From Sutcliffiella horikoshii (GTDB lineage Bacteria > Bacillota > Bacilli > Bacillales > Bacillaceae_I), in assembly GCF_020524325.1 (NCBI RefSeq), contig NZ_JAIVKY010000007.1, forward strand, positions 496,001 to 560,000: a stretch of 64,000 nucleotides of DNA, in the 5' to 3' direction. Shown piece by piece: positions 35,831 to 47,248 of the stretch. How positions within the stretch are numbered: position 1 is the first letter of the stretch; each line of letters starts with the position of its first letter. The notes below the pieces were generated by a model, which saw nothing but the letters and a program-made list of their open reading frames with translations, was not told the origin of the DNA and did not search any database. The position numbers and the translations under genes were made by a program.

Positions 35831-37021
35831 ATGTCAAACTCAAAACTATTCATGTTTGAAAAGCCACTAGGAATGCGGGACACGCTTCCTTCCTTATATG
35901 AAGCAAAACAGAACGTCAAAAACACGATGACAGCAGAAATCAGTCAATGGGGCTATCAGTTTATGGAGACCCCGACACTTGAATACTACGAAACGGTCGG
36001 CGAAGCATCGGCTATCCTCGATCAGCAACTCTTCAAGCTGCTCGATCAACAAGGACATACGCTTGTGTTAAGACCAGACATGACGGCACCGATCGCAAGG
36101 GTTGCTGCTTCAAGACTCTTAAATGAAGGTTATCCTCAGAGATTAGCCTATTCGGCCAACGTATTTCGTGCGCAACAGAATGAAGCAGGGCGACCGGCAG
36201 AGTTTGAGCAAATTGGTGTCGAGTGCATCGGCGACCGTTCCATCAGTGCAGATGCCGAGATGATTGCCTTGCTTGTTGCACTATTAAAGAACACAGGGTT
36301 ATCGACGTTTACGGTCGCAATTGGCCATATCGGATTTTTGCAACAGATCTTCCTCGATATAGTCGGTAATGAAGAACGCGCGGCAACCTTAAGAAGATAC
36401 TTATATGAAAAAAATTATGTAGGGTACCGGGAGCATGTGAAAAATCTGCCCTTATCCTCCATTGATAAAAAACGCCTTTTAAACTTGTTAACTTTAAGAG
36501 GGGATTCCTCCAACATTGAACTTGCAAAAGAAGTGCTCGATGGAGATGCCGGGAAAAAAGCGATCCAAGAGCTGGAGCAACTGTGGACGATGTTAGAAGC
36601 ATATGGTGTAGCTGAGTTTGTGAAACTTGATTTAAACATTGTCAGCCATATGAGTTATTACACAGGGATCGTGTTTGAAGCGTATGCAGGCAACATCGGC
36701 TTCCCGATTGGAAACGGCGGAAGATATGATAAGCTGTTTCAAAAGTTCAATCGCGAGAAATCGGCAACAGGTTTCGGAATCCATTTAGACCGTCTTTTAG
36801 AAGCAAAAGGTGTGAAGAAGACGGAAGTGAAGATACACGGAGTATTGTTCAGTCAAGAAAGAAGAGAAGAGGCCATTGCATTTGCCACTTCAAAAAGAGA
36901 AGCTGGGGAAAAAGTAATCCTTCAAGACATTGCGGGAGTGGAAAATGTCGATGCGTGCACGGCGTCCTTCAGTGATGTGACCTTTTTTCTTGGAAAAGCC
37001 AGAAAGGAGAGCGAAGCATGA
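35831..37021 (+). CDS. hisZ: ATP phosphoribosyltransferase regulatory subunit HisZ
   Basis: HisZ is a catalytically dead HisRS paralogue that binds the short HisG and makes it active and histidine-sensitive. The 396 residues show class II synthetase motifs ([53 protein letters not shown]) without the anticodon-binding domain. I chose the ATG at 35831 behind AGGTGG; the GTG at 35819 is an in-frame alternative. First gene of the operon, overlapping hisG by four bases. Confidence 0.95.
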   Translation: MSNSKLFMFEKPLGMRDTLPSLYEAKQNVKNTMTAEISQWGYQFMETPTLEYYETVGEASAILDQQLFKLLDQQGHTLVLRPDMTAPIARVAASRLLNEGYPQRLAYSANVFRAQQNEAGRPAEFEQIGVECIGDRSISADAEMIALLVALLKNTGLSTFTVAIGHIGFLQQIFLDIVGNEERAATLRRYLYEKNYVGYREHVKNLPLSSIDKKRLLNLLTLRGDSSNIELAKEVLDGDAGKKAIQELEQLWTMLEAYGVAEFVKLDLNIVSHMSYYTGIVFEAYAGNIGFPIGNGGRYDKLFQKFNREKSATGFGIHLDRLLEAKGVKKTEVKIHGVLFSQERREEAIAFATSKREAGEKVILQDIAGVENVDACTASFSDVTFFLGKARKESEA

Positions 37022-37647
37022 GTGTACTTACGATTGCGATGCCAAAAGGGAGAATTTTTGAAGAAGCGGCACAGTTGCTTGTTCAAGCGGGATATAAAAT
37101 TCCTCCCGATCTGGAGGATTCTAGAAAGCTGATTATTGATGTACCAGATGAAAACATGCGTTTTATTTTAGCAAAGCCGATGGACGTGACCACTTATGTG
37201 GAGCATGGTGTGGCAGATGTCGGAATTGCCGGCAAGGACGTGATGCTAGAAGAAGAGCGCGATGTCTACGAAGTGCTTGACCTTAAGATCAGCGACTGCT
37301 ACTTGGCGGTGGCAGGGCTGCCTGGAACGGAAATGAAAGATGTGGCCCCTAAAATTGCGACGAAATATCCCGGGATTGCTTCAAGCTATTACCGCGAGCA
37401 AGGGGAACAGGTAGAGATTGTGAAACTAAACGGGTCGATTGAATTAGCACCTCTGATCGGGTTATCAGACCGTATTGTGGATATCGTATCCACAGGACGA
37501 ACCCTTAAGGAGAACGGCTTAGTGGAATTTGAAAGAATTGTGGATATCACGTCCCGATTGATTGTCAATCCTGTGAGTTATCGACTAAAAGACAAACAGA
37601 TAGATGAACTTGTGGATAGATTAGCAGAGGTAGTTGGAGAGGTGTAA
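37018..37647 (+). CDS. hisG: ATP phosphoribosyltransferase catalytic subunit (short form)
   Basis: HisG joins ATP and PRPP in the first step of histidine synthesis. The 209 residues lack the regulatory C-terminal domain, so it is the short type that needs HisZ, which is encoded directly upstream. [10 protein letters not shown] at the start and [14 protein letters not shown] are family motifs. ATGA overlap with hisZ. Confidence 0.97.
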   Translation: MSVLTIAMPKGRIFEEAAQLLVQAGYKIPPDLEDSRKLIIDVPDENMRFILAKPMDVTTYVEHGVADVGIAGKDVMLEEERDVYEVLDLKISDCYLAVAGLPGTEMKDVAPKIATKYPGIASSYYREQGEQVEIVKLNGSIELAPLIGLSDRIVDIVSTGRTLKENGLVEFERIVDITSRLIVNPVSYRLKDKQIDELVDRLAEVVGEV

Positions 37648-37650
37648 AAA

Positions 37651-38931
37651 ATGATGAAGATAGAAAAAGTGAGTGAATCGGTATCTCTACGCCGTTCGAT
37701 TGACCAAGGAACAGAAGAACAACGTGAGGCAGTCCTTCAAATCTTGCAAACGGTCAAGGAACAAGGAGATCAAGCCTTGTTTTCCTACACGGAAAAATGG
37801 GATGGTGCGAAGCTATCCACATTAAAAGTGAAAAAAGAAGAAATTCAAGCAGCTTATCAACAACTTTCTCCACAAGTTATCAACATTATCCACAATGCGG
37901 CGGAAAATATTCGTGATTTTCACCAAAAACAGGTCAAGCAGTCATGGTTATCCACAAAATCGGATGGTACCATTCTTGGCCAGCAGGTAACAGCCCTTGA
38001 TGCGGTCGGCGTCTATGTGCCAGGTGGAAAAGCGGCATATCCATCATCCGTGTTGATGAATGTCATTCCAGCACAAGCGGCAGGAGTAGAGCGAGTTGCC
38101 ATGGTGAGCCCGCCTTCAGCAGATGGCACATTGCCTGCAGGGGTGCTCGTCGCAGCGGATATTCTAGGTGTGGATGAAATCTATAAAGTGGGTGGAGCGC
38201 AAGCGGTAGCGGCTCTTGCCTACGGGACAGAAACGATACAGGCTGTGGATAAAATCGTTGGGCCTGGTAACATCTTTGTGGCACTTGCGAAAAAAGAAGT
38301 ATATGGACTTGTGGATATCGACAGCATTGCCGGACCAAGTGAAATTGTCGTGCTTGCTGATGAGACTGCTAGACCAAATGAAGTAGCGGCGGATTTGCTG
38401 TCACAAGCCGAACATGATGAACTTGCTTCAAGCGTTCTAGTGACCACTTCACCATCACTTGCCGAACAGGTTGCACAGGAAGTGGAAATGCAACTATCAA
38501 GCTTACCGCGTGAAGCAATTGCGCGCGCTTCTATAGAATCATATGGCACTATTTTTGTAACAGATACGATGAAAGAGGCACTCCGTGTGGTCAATGAGCT
38601 GGCGCCGGAGCATTTGGAAGTCATGACAGCCGAGGCGATGAATCTTTTACCGTATATTAAACATGCAGGAGCTATTTTCCTAGGAAGATACAGTTCAGAG
38701 CCTGTTGGAGATTATTTTGCCGGGCCGAATCATGTGTTACCTACTAACGGGACAGCCCGCTTTTCCAGTGGATTGTCTGTGGATGAATTTGTAAAAAAAT
38801 CCAGTGTAATTATGTACAGTGAACAGGCTTTAACAGAGAATGTGGATAAAATTGCAGCGTTCGCTCGCCTAGAGGGCTTAGAAGCGCACGCACGGGCGGT
38901 GGAATCCCGATTTACTAACAAGGAAAAGTGA
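37651..38931 (+). CDS. hisD: Histidinol dehydrogenase
   Basis: HisD makes the last two oxidations from histidinol to histidine. The 426 residues contain [16 protein letters not shown], the signature block [17 protein letters not shown], and SQAEHDE with zinc ligands, plus ELAPEHLE. The start is an ATG-ATG pair three bases after hisG, behind GGAGAGGTG. Confidence 0.97.
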   Translation: MMKIEKVSESVSLRRSIDQGTEEQREAVLQILQTVKEQGDQALFSYTEKWDGAKLSTLKVKKEEIQAAYQQLSPQVINIIHNAAENIRDFHQKQVKQSWLSTKSDGTILGQQVTALDAVGVYVPGGKAAYPSSVLMNVIPAQAAGVERVAMVSPPSADGTLPAGVLVAADILGVDEIYKVGGAQAVAALAYGTETIQAVDKIVGPGNIFVALAKKEVYGLVDIDSIAGPSEIVVLADETARPNEVAADLLSQAEHDELASSVLVTTSPSLAEQVAQEVEMQLSSLPREAIARASIESYGTIFVTDTMKEALRVVNELAPEHLEVMTAEAMNLLPYIKHAGAIFLGRYSSEPVGDYFAGPNHVLPTNGTARFSSGLSVDEFVKKSSVIMYSEQALTENVDKIAAFARLEGLEAHARAVESRFTNKEK

Positions 38932-38943
38932 GGAGACATGGTG

Positions 38944-39531
38944 ATGACACGAACAGCTAGTTTGGAGAGAAATACGAAAGAAACACAAATACAGCTTGCT
39001 TTTACAATAGATGGAGAAGGAGCGGCAAAGCTTGAGACGCCTGTTCCGTTCATGACACATATGCTAGATCTTTTTACAAAGCACGGCCAGTTTAATTTGG
39101 ATTTGCAGGCAAATGGGGATGTGGATATCGATGATCACCACACAACGGAGGATATCGGAATTTGTCTTGGTCAGGCCTTAAAAGACGCACTTGGGGATAA
39201 AGTGGGGATAAAACGATACGGAAACGCGTTTGTACCAATGGATGAGGCGCTTGCACAAGTGGTCGTAGATCTAAGCAACCGCCCGCATCTTGAAATTAGA
39301 GCAGAGTTCCCAAGCCAGAAGGTCGGCACGTTTGATACGGAGCTTGTCCACGAATTTTTATGGAAGCTTGCATTAGAGGCTCGAATGAACCTTCATGTGA
39401 TTGTGCATTACGGTACGAACACACATCATATCATTGAAGCGATCTTTAAGGCGCTTGGCCGTGCACTGGACGAGGCAACCACGATTGATCCACGAGTTAA
39501 AGGGGTACCATCGACGAAGGGAATGTTATAG
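38944..39531 (+). CDS. hisB: Imidazoleglycerol-phosphate dehydratase
   Basis: The 195-residue single-function HisB dehydrates imidazoleglycerol phosphate. The metal-binding motifs [10 protein letters not shown] (about 61-70) and [12 protein letters not shown] (about 160-171) are intact. I chose the ATG at 38944; ATG 38938 is also possible behind GAGGAG. Confidence 0.96.
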   Translation: MTRTASLERNTKETQIQLAFTIDGEGAAKLETPVPFMTHMLDLFTKHGQFNLDLQANGDVDIDDHHTTEDIGICLGQALKDALGDKVGIKRYGNAFVPMDEALAQVVVDLSNRPHLEIRAEFPSQKVGTFDTELVHEFLWKLALEARMNLHVIVHYGTNTHHIIEAIFKALGRALDEATTIDPRVKGVPSTKGML

Positions 39532-39534
39532 AAG

Positions 39535-40167
39535 ATGATTGGCATCATAGATTATGGAATGGGGAATTTATATAGCGTCAGCAAGGCATTGGAGCGGATG
39601 GGTGTCGAGTATGTCATCTCTAATGACCGGGATGTGCTGTTTGAAGCGGAAGGCCTTATCCTTCCGGGGGTCGGCTCGTTCCGTGACGCCATGTCCATTT
39701 TACAAGAAACAGGCCTCGATTCTTTTATAAAAGAAGAAGTAGCGCGAGGGAAAAAGATGCTTGGGATCTGCCTTGGCATGCAGCTGTTGTTTGAGGAAAG
39801 TGAAGAGAACGGCGTAACAGAGGGATTGTCTCTTTTAAAAGGCAGGGTCGAACGTTTCCCTGGAGTTACAGCGGAAGGTACATCATACAAAGTTCCCCAT
39901 ATGGGTTGGAATAAGCTTGAATTTCAACAGGTATCTCCGCTTTTAGTAGGTGTGCCAGAGGACTTTGTTTATTTTGTTCATTCCTATTATGTAAAAGATT
40001 TTGCTGAAGCGGAGGTATTGGCAAGCAGTACATATGATGTGCAGGTGCCGGCTGTGGTGGGACGTGGGAATGTGTTCGGGACACAGTTTCATCCGGAAAA
40101 AAGCAGCAATGTCGGTTTGGCGATTTTGAAAAACTTTGTGAACCTTGTGAAGGAAGAGGAGCGATAA
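39535..40167 (+). CDS. hisH: Imidazole glycerol phosphate synthase glutaminase subunit HisH
   Basis: HisH releases ammonia from glutamine for HisF. The 210 residues contain GIIDYGMGN at the start, the nucleophile motif [10 protein letters not shown] (Cys near residue 79) and the catalytic FHPEKSS pair near the C-terminus. Confidence 0.96.
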   Translation: MIGIIDYGMGNLYSVSKALERMGVEYVISNDRDVLFEAEGLILPGVGSFRDAMSILQETGLDSFIKEEVARGKKMLGICLGMQLLFEESEENGVTEGLSLLKGRVERFPGVTAEGTSYKVPHMGWNKLEFQQVSPLLVGVPEDFVYFVHSYYVKDFAEAEVLASSTYDVQVPAVVGRGNVFGTQFHPEKSSNVGLAILKNFVNLVKEEER

Positions 40168-40168
40168 T

Positions 40169-40897
40169 ATGAGTTTTACCATTTATCCGGCGATTGATAT
40201 GCGCGGTGGAAAATGCGTGCGTCTGCTGCAAGGAGACTATAGTAAAGAAACGGTCTACGGGGATTCCCCGTTTGATATGGCAAAAACGTTTGTGGAACAG
40301 GGTGCAGAGTGGATTCATATGGTGGACCTTGACGGTGCGAAGGCTGGTTCACCGGTCAATGATCGTTTTGTGTTGCAGGTGGCACGGGAGCTGCCTGCGA
40401 AAGTGCAGATTGGCGGGGGAATCCGTACTGCTGAGGACGTGGAGCACTATTTAGAAAACGGTGTAGACCGAGTGATTTTAGGAAGTGCGGCGATAAATGA
40501 TCCTGCTTTTGTGAAGGCGATGCTTGCTAAATATGGTGCTAAAATTGCGATCGGGCTTGATGCAAAGGATGGATATGTGGCAACGGAAGGTTGGGTGGAA
40601 ACATCGACTGTGAAAGCGACGGTGCTTGGAAAAGAGCTGGCAGATGCAGGAGGGGAAACTTTCATTTTCACAGACATTGCAACAGACGGTATGCTATCGG
40701 GACCGAATGTCGATGCGACGGTGGAGCTTGCGCGTGTGACAGGAGCTTCTGTCATTGCTTCTGGGGGAGTGAGTTCTTTGGATGATTTGTTGGCACTTAG
40801 CGAGTTTGCCGACGTTGGTGTTACAGGTTCCATTGTTGGAAAAGCAATCTACACGGAGAAAATTGATCTCGCCCGTGCATTGGAAGAGGTGAAATAG
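40169..40897 (+). CDS. hisA: ProFAR isomerase HisA
   Basis: HisA opens and isomerises the ribose of ProFAR on a TIM barrel. The 242 residues start with [14 protein letters not shown] (catalytic Asp in AID) and keep the phosphate-binding [10 protein letters not shown] and the second catalytic Asp in [25 protein letters not shown] lies upstream. Confidence 0.96.
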   Translation: MSFTIYPAIDMRGGKCVRLLQGDYSKETVYGDSPFDMAKTFVEQGAEWIHMVDLDGAKAGSPVNDRFVLQVARELPAKVQIGGGIRTAEDVEHYLENGVDRVILGSAAINDPAFVKAMLAKYGAKIAIGLDAKDGYVATEGWVETSTVKATVLGKELADAGGETFIFTDIATDGMLSGPNVDATVELARVTGASVIASGGVSSLDDLLALSEFADVGVTGSIVGKAIYTEKIDLARALEEVK

Positions 40898-41656
40898 ATG
40901 CTAACGAAACGAATCATCCCTTGTTTGGATGTAAAAGAAGGACGGGTTGTGAAGGGGGTTCAGTTTGTTGAGCTCCGAGATGCGGGTGATCCGGTCGAGC
41001 TTGCTGCCTTTTACGATGAAGAAGGTGCAGATGAACTGGTGTTTCTTGATATCTCTGCCTCTCATGAAGGTCGTGAAACGATGGTGGATGTGGTGGAGCA
41101 GGTTGCTGCAAAATTGGCAATCCCCTTCACAGTAGGCGGCGGCATCAATTCTATTGAAGACATGAAGCGGTTGTTACGTGCGGGTGCGGATAAAGTCTCT
41201 CTGAACACAGCTGCTTTGCTAAACCCTTATTTGATCCAAGCAGGAGCGGATTATTTTGGCTCACAATGCATTGTTGTTGCGATAGATGCTAAGTATGACG
41301 AGAGCCTTGGTTCGTGGAGAGTGTATACACATGGCGGACGCCGGGAAACGGACTGGGAAGTGGTGAAATGGGCTGAAGAAGCGGTTAAATTGGGTGCCGG
41401 GGAGATTTTATTGACGAGCATGGACAGTGATGGTGAGAAAAAAGGCTTTAATTTAGCGTTGACCAAAGCGGTGAGCGAGGCTGTCTCGGTGCCGGTTATC
41501 GCTTCTGGTGGCGCGGGTGAAGCGTCCCATTTTTTGAATGCGTTTGAAGAAGGAGCGGCAGATGCAGCATTGGCAGCCTCCATTTTCCACTACAAAGAAA
41601 CGAGCGTTAAAGAAGTAAAAAGCTATCTTAAAGAGAAAGGGGTGCAGGTTCGATGA
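40898..41656 (+). CDS. hisF: Imidazole glycerol phosphate synthase cyclase subunit HisF
   Basis: HisF closes the imidazole ring with ammonia from HisH and releases AICAR. The 252 residues show [28 protein letters not shown] and [15 protein letters not shown], with both catalytic aspartates. It directly abuts hisA and overlaps hisI by four bases. Confidence 0.97.
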   Translation: MLTKRIIPCLDVKEGRVVKGVQFVELRDAGDPVELAAFYDEEGADELVFLDISASHEGRETMVDVVEQVAAKLAIPFTVGGGINSIEDMKRLLRAGADKVSLNTAALLNPYLIQAGADYFGSQCIVVAIDAKYDESLGSWRVYTHGGRRETDWEVVKWAEEAVKLGAGEILLTSMDSDGEKKGFNLALTKAVSEAVSVPVIASGGAGEASHFLNAFEEGAADAALAASIFHYKETSVKEVKSYLKEKGVQVR

Positions 41657-42321
41657 TCAATTTAGAAGCAGTAAATTTTGATGAAAAAGGGCTTGTCCCA
41701 GCAATTGTGCAAGATGCCTCTACTAAAGAGGTGCTGACGCTGGCATATATGAACGGGGAGTCACTTGTTAAAACAGTCGAGACTCGAGAGACTTGGTTTT
41801 GGAGCCGATCTCGTGGGGAGCTTTGGCACAAAGGCGCAACTTCCGGTAACACGCAGCGTGTGGTAGAAATGAGATATGACTGTGACCAGGACGCGGTGCT
41901 TGTGATGGTGAAGCCGAATGGACCGGCATGCCATACGGGTGAAGAGACTTGTTTCCATGAGGTGGTGCTTGGTGCGGATACTGATGTGGCGGGTGAAATT
42001 GGTGCTCCGGCTTCAGGGGGTACTACAATTTTATCTCGTTTAGAGTCTGTCATTGCTTCACGTGCTGTGGATAAGCCTGAGGGCTCTTATACTACATATC
42101 TTTTTGAAGAAGGTGTGGATAAAATTCTGAAGAAAGTTGGCGAGGAAGCGGCGGAAGTGATTATTGCGGCGAAAAATCGTGACCGAGGGGAGCTTACTTG
42201 GGAGGTTGCGGATCTCTTTTTCCATGTGATGGTGTTGTTGCGTGAACAGGACGTTAGCTTGGATGAAGTGTTGGCAGTGCTCGAGGAGCGGCATGGGAAA
42301 AAGCCGTCTGACAAAGAATAA
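41653..42321 (+). CDS. hisI: Bifunctional phosphoribosyl-AMP cyclohydrolase/phosphoribosyl-ATP pyrophosphatase
   Basis: HisI(E) does steps two and three of the pathway. The N-terminal cyclohydrolase (about 1-115) has [15 protein letters not shown] and the zinc-type CHTGEETCF. The C-terminal pyrophosphatase (about 125-215) has [16 protein letters not shown] and the MazG-like [13 protein letters not shown]. Last gene of hisZGDBHAFI; no strong terminator follows. Confidence 0.96.
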   Translation: MINLEAVNFDEKGLVPAIVQDASTKEVLTLAYMNGESLVKTVETRETWFWSRSRGELWHKGATSGNTQRVVEMRYDCDQDAVLVMVKPNGPACHTGEETCFHEVVLGADTDVAGEIGAPASGGTTILSRLESVIASRAVDKPEGSYTTYLFEEGVDKILKKVGEEAAEVIIAAKNRDRGELTWEVADLFFHVMVLLREQDVSLDEVLAVLEERHGKKPSDKE

Positions 42322-42428
42322 TAGTTTTTGTTTAGCACTTTTTATAGTTAGAAACTGGGGAAGTGTTTTTTATTTGCAAATAAAGCACACCTCAAAATTT
42401 CCCACCTATTCTTTCCAACCTCTCTTAT

Positions 42429-42437
42429 GTTATACTA
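42429..42437 (+). promoter_or_regulatory. Extended -10 promoter of yvcD
   Basis: TGTTATACT is a TGn-TATACT element about 33 bases before the yvcD start. Confidence 0.45.
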
Positions 42438-42469
42438 CGAACGGTAAGTAAGTTTGTATGGAGGCTATA

Positions 42470-43897
42470 ATGGGAAAAAATCCGAATGTGAAACAAGTTG
42501 CGAAGATCATCCCATTTGCGCAGAATGGCGATTATTTTTTTCAAAAAGGAATCCGTGCTTATCGGAAGCGGGATTTATATAAGGCAAGAAAATGGCTCCA
42601 ACGTGCGGAGGCGATGAAACCTAGTGATGCATCGATTATGTGTCAGCTGGCGATTGTCCTTACCGAGCTTGGTGACTATCAGCGTTCTAATGAACTTTTA
42701 GAGGATATAATAGAAGATTTGGCACCGGACATGCATGATTGTCATTATTTCTTGGCGAACAATTATGCCTACTTGGGATTGTTTCAAGAGGCAAGAAAAC
42801 ATGCCGAGGAATATTTGACGATGGAGCCGGACGGGGAATTTGTCGAGGACACTGAGGATCTGATTGATCTTTTAGAAATTGAGGCAGATGAAGCGGAAGA
42901 TTATGTGGATGGTCAGGATCACCTTATTGTCATGCAGGAAAATGCAAGAGGCCTGCTTGAAAAAGGGGAACTGGATGAAGCGTTGGCGCTGCTTGAAGAG
43001 ATTATTGAGGAGTATCCACAATTCTGGTCTGCCTATAATAATCTCGCATTAGCCTATTTCTATAAAGGGAATTTAACAGAGGCCCGCGATGTTTTGGAGG
43101 AAGTTCTGGAAAAGAATCCAGGAAACTTGCATGCGCTTTGTAACTTGCTCGTGTTCTTCCATTATGAAAATAATGTGAAGGAAATGAACGAACTGGCAAA
43201 CCGCCTTGAAAAGGTCACCCCTATTTTGGTGGAACACCGTTATAAACTTGGAGCGACCTTCGGGTTGATTGGCAGACATGAACTGTCCTTCAAGTGGTTA
43301 CGTTCCTTGCAGAAAAACGGTTTCCAAGGGGACGGGACGTTTTATTTCTGGCTAGCCAATGCTGCCTATCAAACAGAGCGCTTTTCAGTTGCGGAACAAG
43401 CGTGGTCCAAAGTGATTGAATTGAATCCGGAAAAGGCAGGAACGGAGCCTTGGAATCATGTTGAAGATAAAACGGTTGAGGAAGAAGAAGCAGAACAGCT
43501 TTTTCATATTTTCCAATCAAGTACTTCCACTAAAACAACAGTGAAAAATGTCCTTGAACAATCCTTTGTGACATCAACTGTCCGTGAATTTGCCATGTTT
43601 GCCTTATTAAACCGAAAAGATGTGCCGGTAAATGTCGTAAATGGGTATGAAATTGCGTCACTATTAAATACAAAACAAGTTGATATGATTGTAAAAGAAT
43701 GGTTTGACTTATATGCTCGAGCATTAAAGCAAGCAGTTACTTTTACGAACGCACCAGCATGGGCAGCAGCATTTGCTTATGTCTGGAGCAAAGGAAACGG
43801 CTACCCTGTGACTCAGAAAGAGTTAGTGGAAACATATGAGGTTTCTACAAGCACAATAAGAAAATATATTAAAAAGGTAGAGGATCTACTTTCTTAA
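42470..43897 (+). CDS. yvcD: TPR-repeat protein YvcD
   Basis: 475 residues of mostly helical tetratricopeptide repeats (about 20-330: DYFFQKGIRAYRKRDLYKARKWLQRAE, WSAYNNLALAYFYKGN, and others), followed by a C-terminal domain ending in a helix-turn-helix-like VTQKELVETYEVSTSTIRKYIK. I chose the ATG at 42470 behind GGAGG. Place before trxB matches B. subtilis yvcD. The function is not known; TPR proteins serve as scaffolds. Confidence 0.87.
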   Translation: MGKNPNVKQVAKIIPFAQNGDYFFQKGIRAYRKRDLYKARKWLQRAEAMKPSDASIMCQLAIVLTELGDYQRSNELLEDIIEDLAPDMHDCHYFLANNYAYLGLFQEARKHAEEYLTMEPDGEFVEDTEDLIDLLEIEADEAEDYVDGQDHLIVMQENARGLLEKGELDEALALLEEIIEEYPQFWSAYNNLALAYFYKGNLTEARDVLEEVLEKNPGNLHALCNLLVFFHYENNVKEMNELANRLEKVTPILVEHRYKLGATFGLIGRHELSFKWLRSLQKNGFQGDGTFYFWLANAAYQTERFSVAEQAWSKVIELNPEKAGTEPWNHVEDKTVEEEEAEQLFHIFQSSTSTKTTVKNVLEQSFVTSTVREFAMFALLNRKDVPVNVVNGYEIASLLNTKQVDMIVKEWFDLYARALKQAVTFTNAPAWAAAFAYVWSKGNGYPVTQKELVETYEVSTSTIRKYIKKVEDLLS

Positions 43898-43929
43898 AAA
43901 CCGGGCTGGAATGTTGCTCGGTTTTTTTG
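43896..43929 (+). terminator. Terminator of yvcD
   Basis: AAAAACCG pairs with CGGTTTTT around a 15-base loop. Confidence 0.7.
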
Positions 43930-44069
43930 TCGTTTTTCCATGAGCAAAAAATTGGACGGACAACACCCCTGTTATATAGGATAGTAACTGGGAATACTTT
44001 TAAAGGTATTCTGTAAATCTATATCTAAAATTGGATGAATATAGGGTTATTATAAAAAGCAACAAATGA

Positions 44070-45044
<975 letters not shown>

Positions 45045-45210
45045 TGGGCTAAAGGTTTGAGACGCTAGGTATGTCGAACTATTAAAGGGTTTGTCGAAAT
45101 CTTCCTTTAACCAAAACGTAACTGCGCCTTAACGCATCTGTAACAGCTTTGAAACAATAATCGGTTATTATATAAATAGTAATTGACCCCCTTTTATAAA
45201 TATAGTGGAT

Positions 45211-45244
45211 GACACGGGTTCCCTTTTTCCCGTGTCCTTTTTTT
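45211..45244 (+). terminator. Intrinsic terminator in the trxB-yvcI gap
   Basis: GACACGGG and CCCGTGTC pair perfectly, followed by CTTTTTTT. It lies 170 bases behind trxB, leaving room for a longer 3' region or a small transcript. Confidence 0.9.
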
Positions 45245-45313
45245 ATGTCTTTTTTTGGAGTGGGATGCGGTCCACTGTTATCTATCCGCCCTAAGTCGAT
45301 GAATTTTATGAAC

Positions 45314-45418
45314 AAAGGTCAAATAGAGATATTCTATATGCCCGAAGCAAGTGATTTTGAAGAAGAAAGGTCAAATAGAAGTGTTCTATACGCCCGAAGC
45401 GAGTGATTTTGAAGAAGA
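45314..45418 (+). repeat. 52-bp tandem direct repeat (two copies plus a partial third)
   Basis: Two copies start at 45314 and 45366 with AAAGGTCAAATAGA and share CCCGAAGC and GTGATTTTGAAGAAG. A third, AAAGCTCAAAG, decays after about 10 bases. Each copy has a small inverted repeat (ATAGA/TCTAT). Confidence 0.85.
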
Positions 45419-45530
45419 AAGCTCAAAGTGATCTCCAAGCGGAAAAGTCCTATAGAATTCGAATCCCCCAATAAGGTCCCCTCACAACCCTCCGCCCACT
45501 ACAGCTTGTGTACTATACTCAAGAGAGCTA

Positions 45531-45559
45531 TGATATACTTAAAAAGTAAAGCGTTTACA
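45531..45559 (+). promoter_or_regulatory. Promoter-like site with cre-like palindrome upstream of yvcI
   Basis: TGATATACT (45531-45539) is an extended -10. GTAAAGCGTTTAC at 45546-45558 is a near-palindrome matching the core of a CcpA cre site and would overlap the transcription start. It could serve the yvcI-rapZ-yvcK-whiA-crh operon with a leader of about 330 bases. Confidence 0.4.
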
Positions 45560-45709
45560 CGCCTTTAACCAAAACTGGAATCGATACCTGTAAGAAATCC
45601 TGACATACAGTTTGATAATTTGTAGAACTTTACTGTGTCTTAATCAATACTTTTGCTGTAAAATAAAAAATGATACACTTGGCTAGTTTTAAAATTTAAA
45701 CAAACTCAT

Positions 45710-45821
45710 CTATAGATTGTAGCTCCTGAGGGAGATAGCGGTAGGTTGAGACCCCGCAGCGCAGCGAGGAGGCTCAAGCACCGCCCCTAGGAAAGCGAAC
45801 ACCTGGAACGGAAATCTATAG
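45710..45821 (+). repeat. Repeat element, copy E (short form)
   Basis: CTATAGATT and AATCTATAG ends pair perfectly, although the sequence differs from all other copies. About 15 bases of the usual left part (GGAGCAAAAGGCGAA) are missing. It lies just upstream of yvcI. Confidence 0.88.
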
Positions 45822-45871
45822 TAGGTTATTAGAAAAAACACAATCAGCCAAGCTCAAAAGGGGTTGTAACC

Positions 45872-46330
45872 ATGCAAAGAGTAACAAATTGTGTGCTAGT
45901 AAAAGATGACCAAGTGCTACTATTGCAAAAGCCGCGTCGTGGATGGTGGGTTGCACCTGGTGGAAAAATGGAGCACGGAGAATCAGTAAAAGATTCTGTT
46001 GTCCGCGAATATCGTGAAGAAACTGGCATCTACTTAAAAAATCCTGCCCTAAAGGGTGTTTTTACATTTGTGATAAAAGAAGGCAAGGATATTGTATCCG
46101 AATGGATGATGTTTACATTCCTTGCAACAGAATATGACGGACAAAATGTGAAGGAATCAGAAGAAGGAAAAATCGAGTGGCATAAGCAGGAAGAGATCGC
46201 AAAGCTTCCGATGGCACCAGGTGATTTTCATATTCTCGATTACCTTATTAAAGGATCTGGCATGATTTTTGGAACCTTTACCTATACGCCGGACTTTGAA
46301 CTGTTGTCCTACCGTCTTGATCCGAACTGA
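45872..46330 (+). CDS. yvcI: Nudix hydrolase YvcI
   Basis: 152 residues with a complete Nudix box, GGKMEHGESVKDSVVREYREETG (about 31-53), which binds the metal for nucleoside-diphosphate hydrolysis. MutT/8-oxo-dGTP-type similarity, but the true substrate is not known. AAAGGGG lies before the ATG. First gene of the yvcI-rapZ-yvcK-whiA-crh operon. Confidence 0.92.
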   Translation: MQRVTNCVLVKDDQVLLLQKPRRGWWVAPGGKMEHGESVKDSVVREYREETGIYLKNPALKGVFTFVIKEGKDIVSEWMMFTFLATEYDGQNVKESEEGKIEWHKQEEIAKLPMAPGDFHILDYLIKGSGMIFGTFTYTPDFELLSYRLDPN

Positions 46331-46357
46331 TTAGACAATAGAGGGAGTGGAAGAAAC

Positions 46358-47248
46358 ATGAGTACAGGTACGAGCAGTGATGTAGAATTAGTCATTATCA
46401 CTGGGATGAGTGGGGCTGGTAAAACAGTAGCCATTCAGAGTTTAGAAGATCTTGGATTTTTTTGTGTCGATAATCTGCCCCCGACATTGCTTCCAAAGTT
46501 TTTGGAGCTGATGGAGGAGTCAGGCAATAAGATGAATAAAGTAGCGTTGGTAATGGATTTACGTGGCCGTGAATTTTTTGACAGTCTGTTTGAAGCGCTA
46601 GATGATATTTCGGAATTGTCGTGGGTGACACCGCAAATTTTATTCCTTGATGCTAAAGATTCTGTTTTGGTGACGCGTTATAAGGAAACAAGAAGAGCAC
46701 ATCCTCTGGCACAATCCGGACTGCCGCTTGAAGGGATCGAGCATGAACGCGAGTTGTTAGAAGAGCTGAAAGGCCGTGCCCAACTGATCTTGGACACTTC
46801 CAACTTAAAGCCACGTGAACTTAGAGAGAAAATCCTCAAACAATTTGCCACACACTCCAAACAGACTTTTAAATTGAATGTCGTTTCCTTCGGTTTTAAA
46901 TATGGACTTCCTATAGATGCAGATCTTGTGTTTGATGTACGATTCCTGCCAAACCCCCATTATATTGACCATATGAGACCGATGACAGGGCTCGATGAAG
47001 AGGTTTCATCCTATGTGTTGAAGTGGACGGAAACACAGAAATTTATAGAAAAGCTTACGGATTTATTGACTTTCATGCTTCCTTACTACAAGCGCGAAGG
47101 GAAAAGCCAGCTGGTCCTTGCAATTGGATGTACGGGAGGGCAGCACCGTTCTGTAACCTTGGCAGAGTATTTTGCCAAGCATTTCAAGGATGAATATGAT
47201 ACACTCCTAACACACCGAGATATTGAGAAACGAAAGGGTAAACACTGA
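46358..47248 (+). CDS. rapZ: RNase adapter/nucleotide-binding protein RapZ (YvcJ)
   Basis: 296 residues with Walker A GMSGAGKT at 16-23 and the family blocks [26 protein letters not shown] and the C-terminal [15 protein letters not shown]. In E. coli RapZ controls GlmS through small RNAs; in B. subtilis YvcJ is a GTPase/ATPase linked to competence. Overlaps yvcK by one base. Confidence 0.95.
   Translation: MSTGTSSDVELVIITGMSGAGKTVAIQSLEDLGFFCVDNLPPTLLPKFLELMEESGNKMNKVALVMDLRGREFFDSLFEALDDISELSWVTPQILFLDAKDSVLVTRYKETRRAHPLAQSGLPLEGIEHERELLEELKGRAQLILDTSNLKPRELREKILKQFATHSKQTFKLNVVSFGFKYGLPIDADLVFDVRFLPNPHYIDHMRPMTGLDEEVSSYVLKWTETQKFIEKLTDLLTFMLPYYKREGKSQLVLAIGCTGGQHRSVTLAEYFAKHFKDEYDTLLTHRDIEKRKGKH

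Larger units (their letters stand above)
45045..45871. other. 827-base intergenic region without a supported gene
   Basis: Contents in order: a terminator (45211-45244), a 52-bp direct repeat (45314-45418), a promoter-like site with a cre-like palindrome (45531-45559) and repeat copy E. The 65-codon frame at 45209-45406 starts inside the terminator and covers the direct repeat, so I reject it as a gene. Confidence 0.6.

Noticed and set aside
45209-45406. 65-codon plus-strand frame behind trxB
   Set aside because: It begins within a terminator hairpin and most of it is the 52-bp direct repeat.
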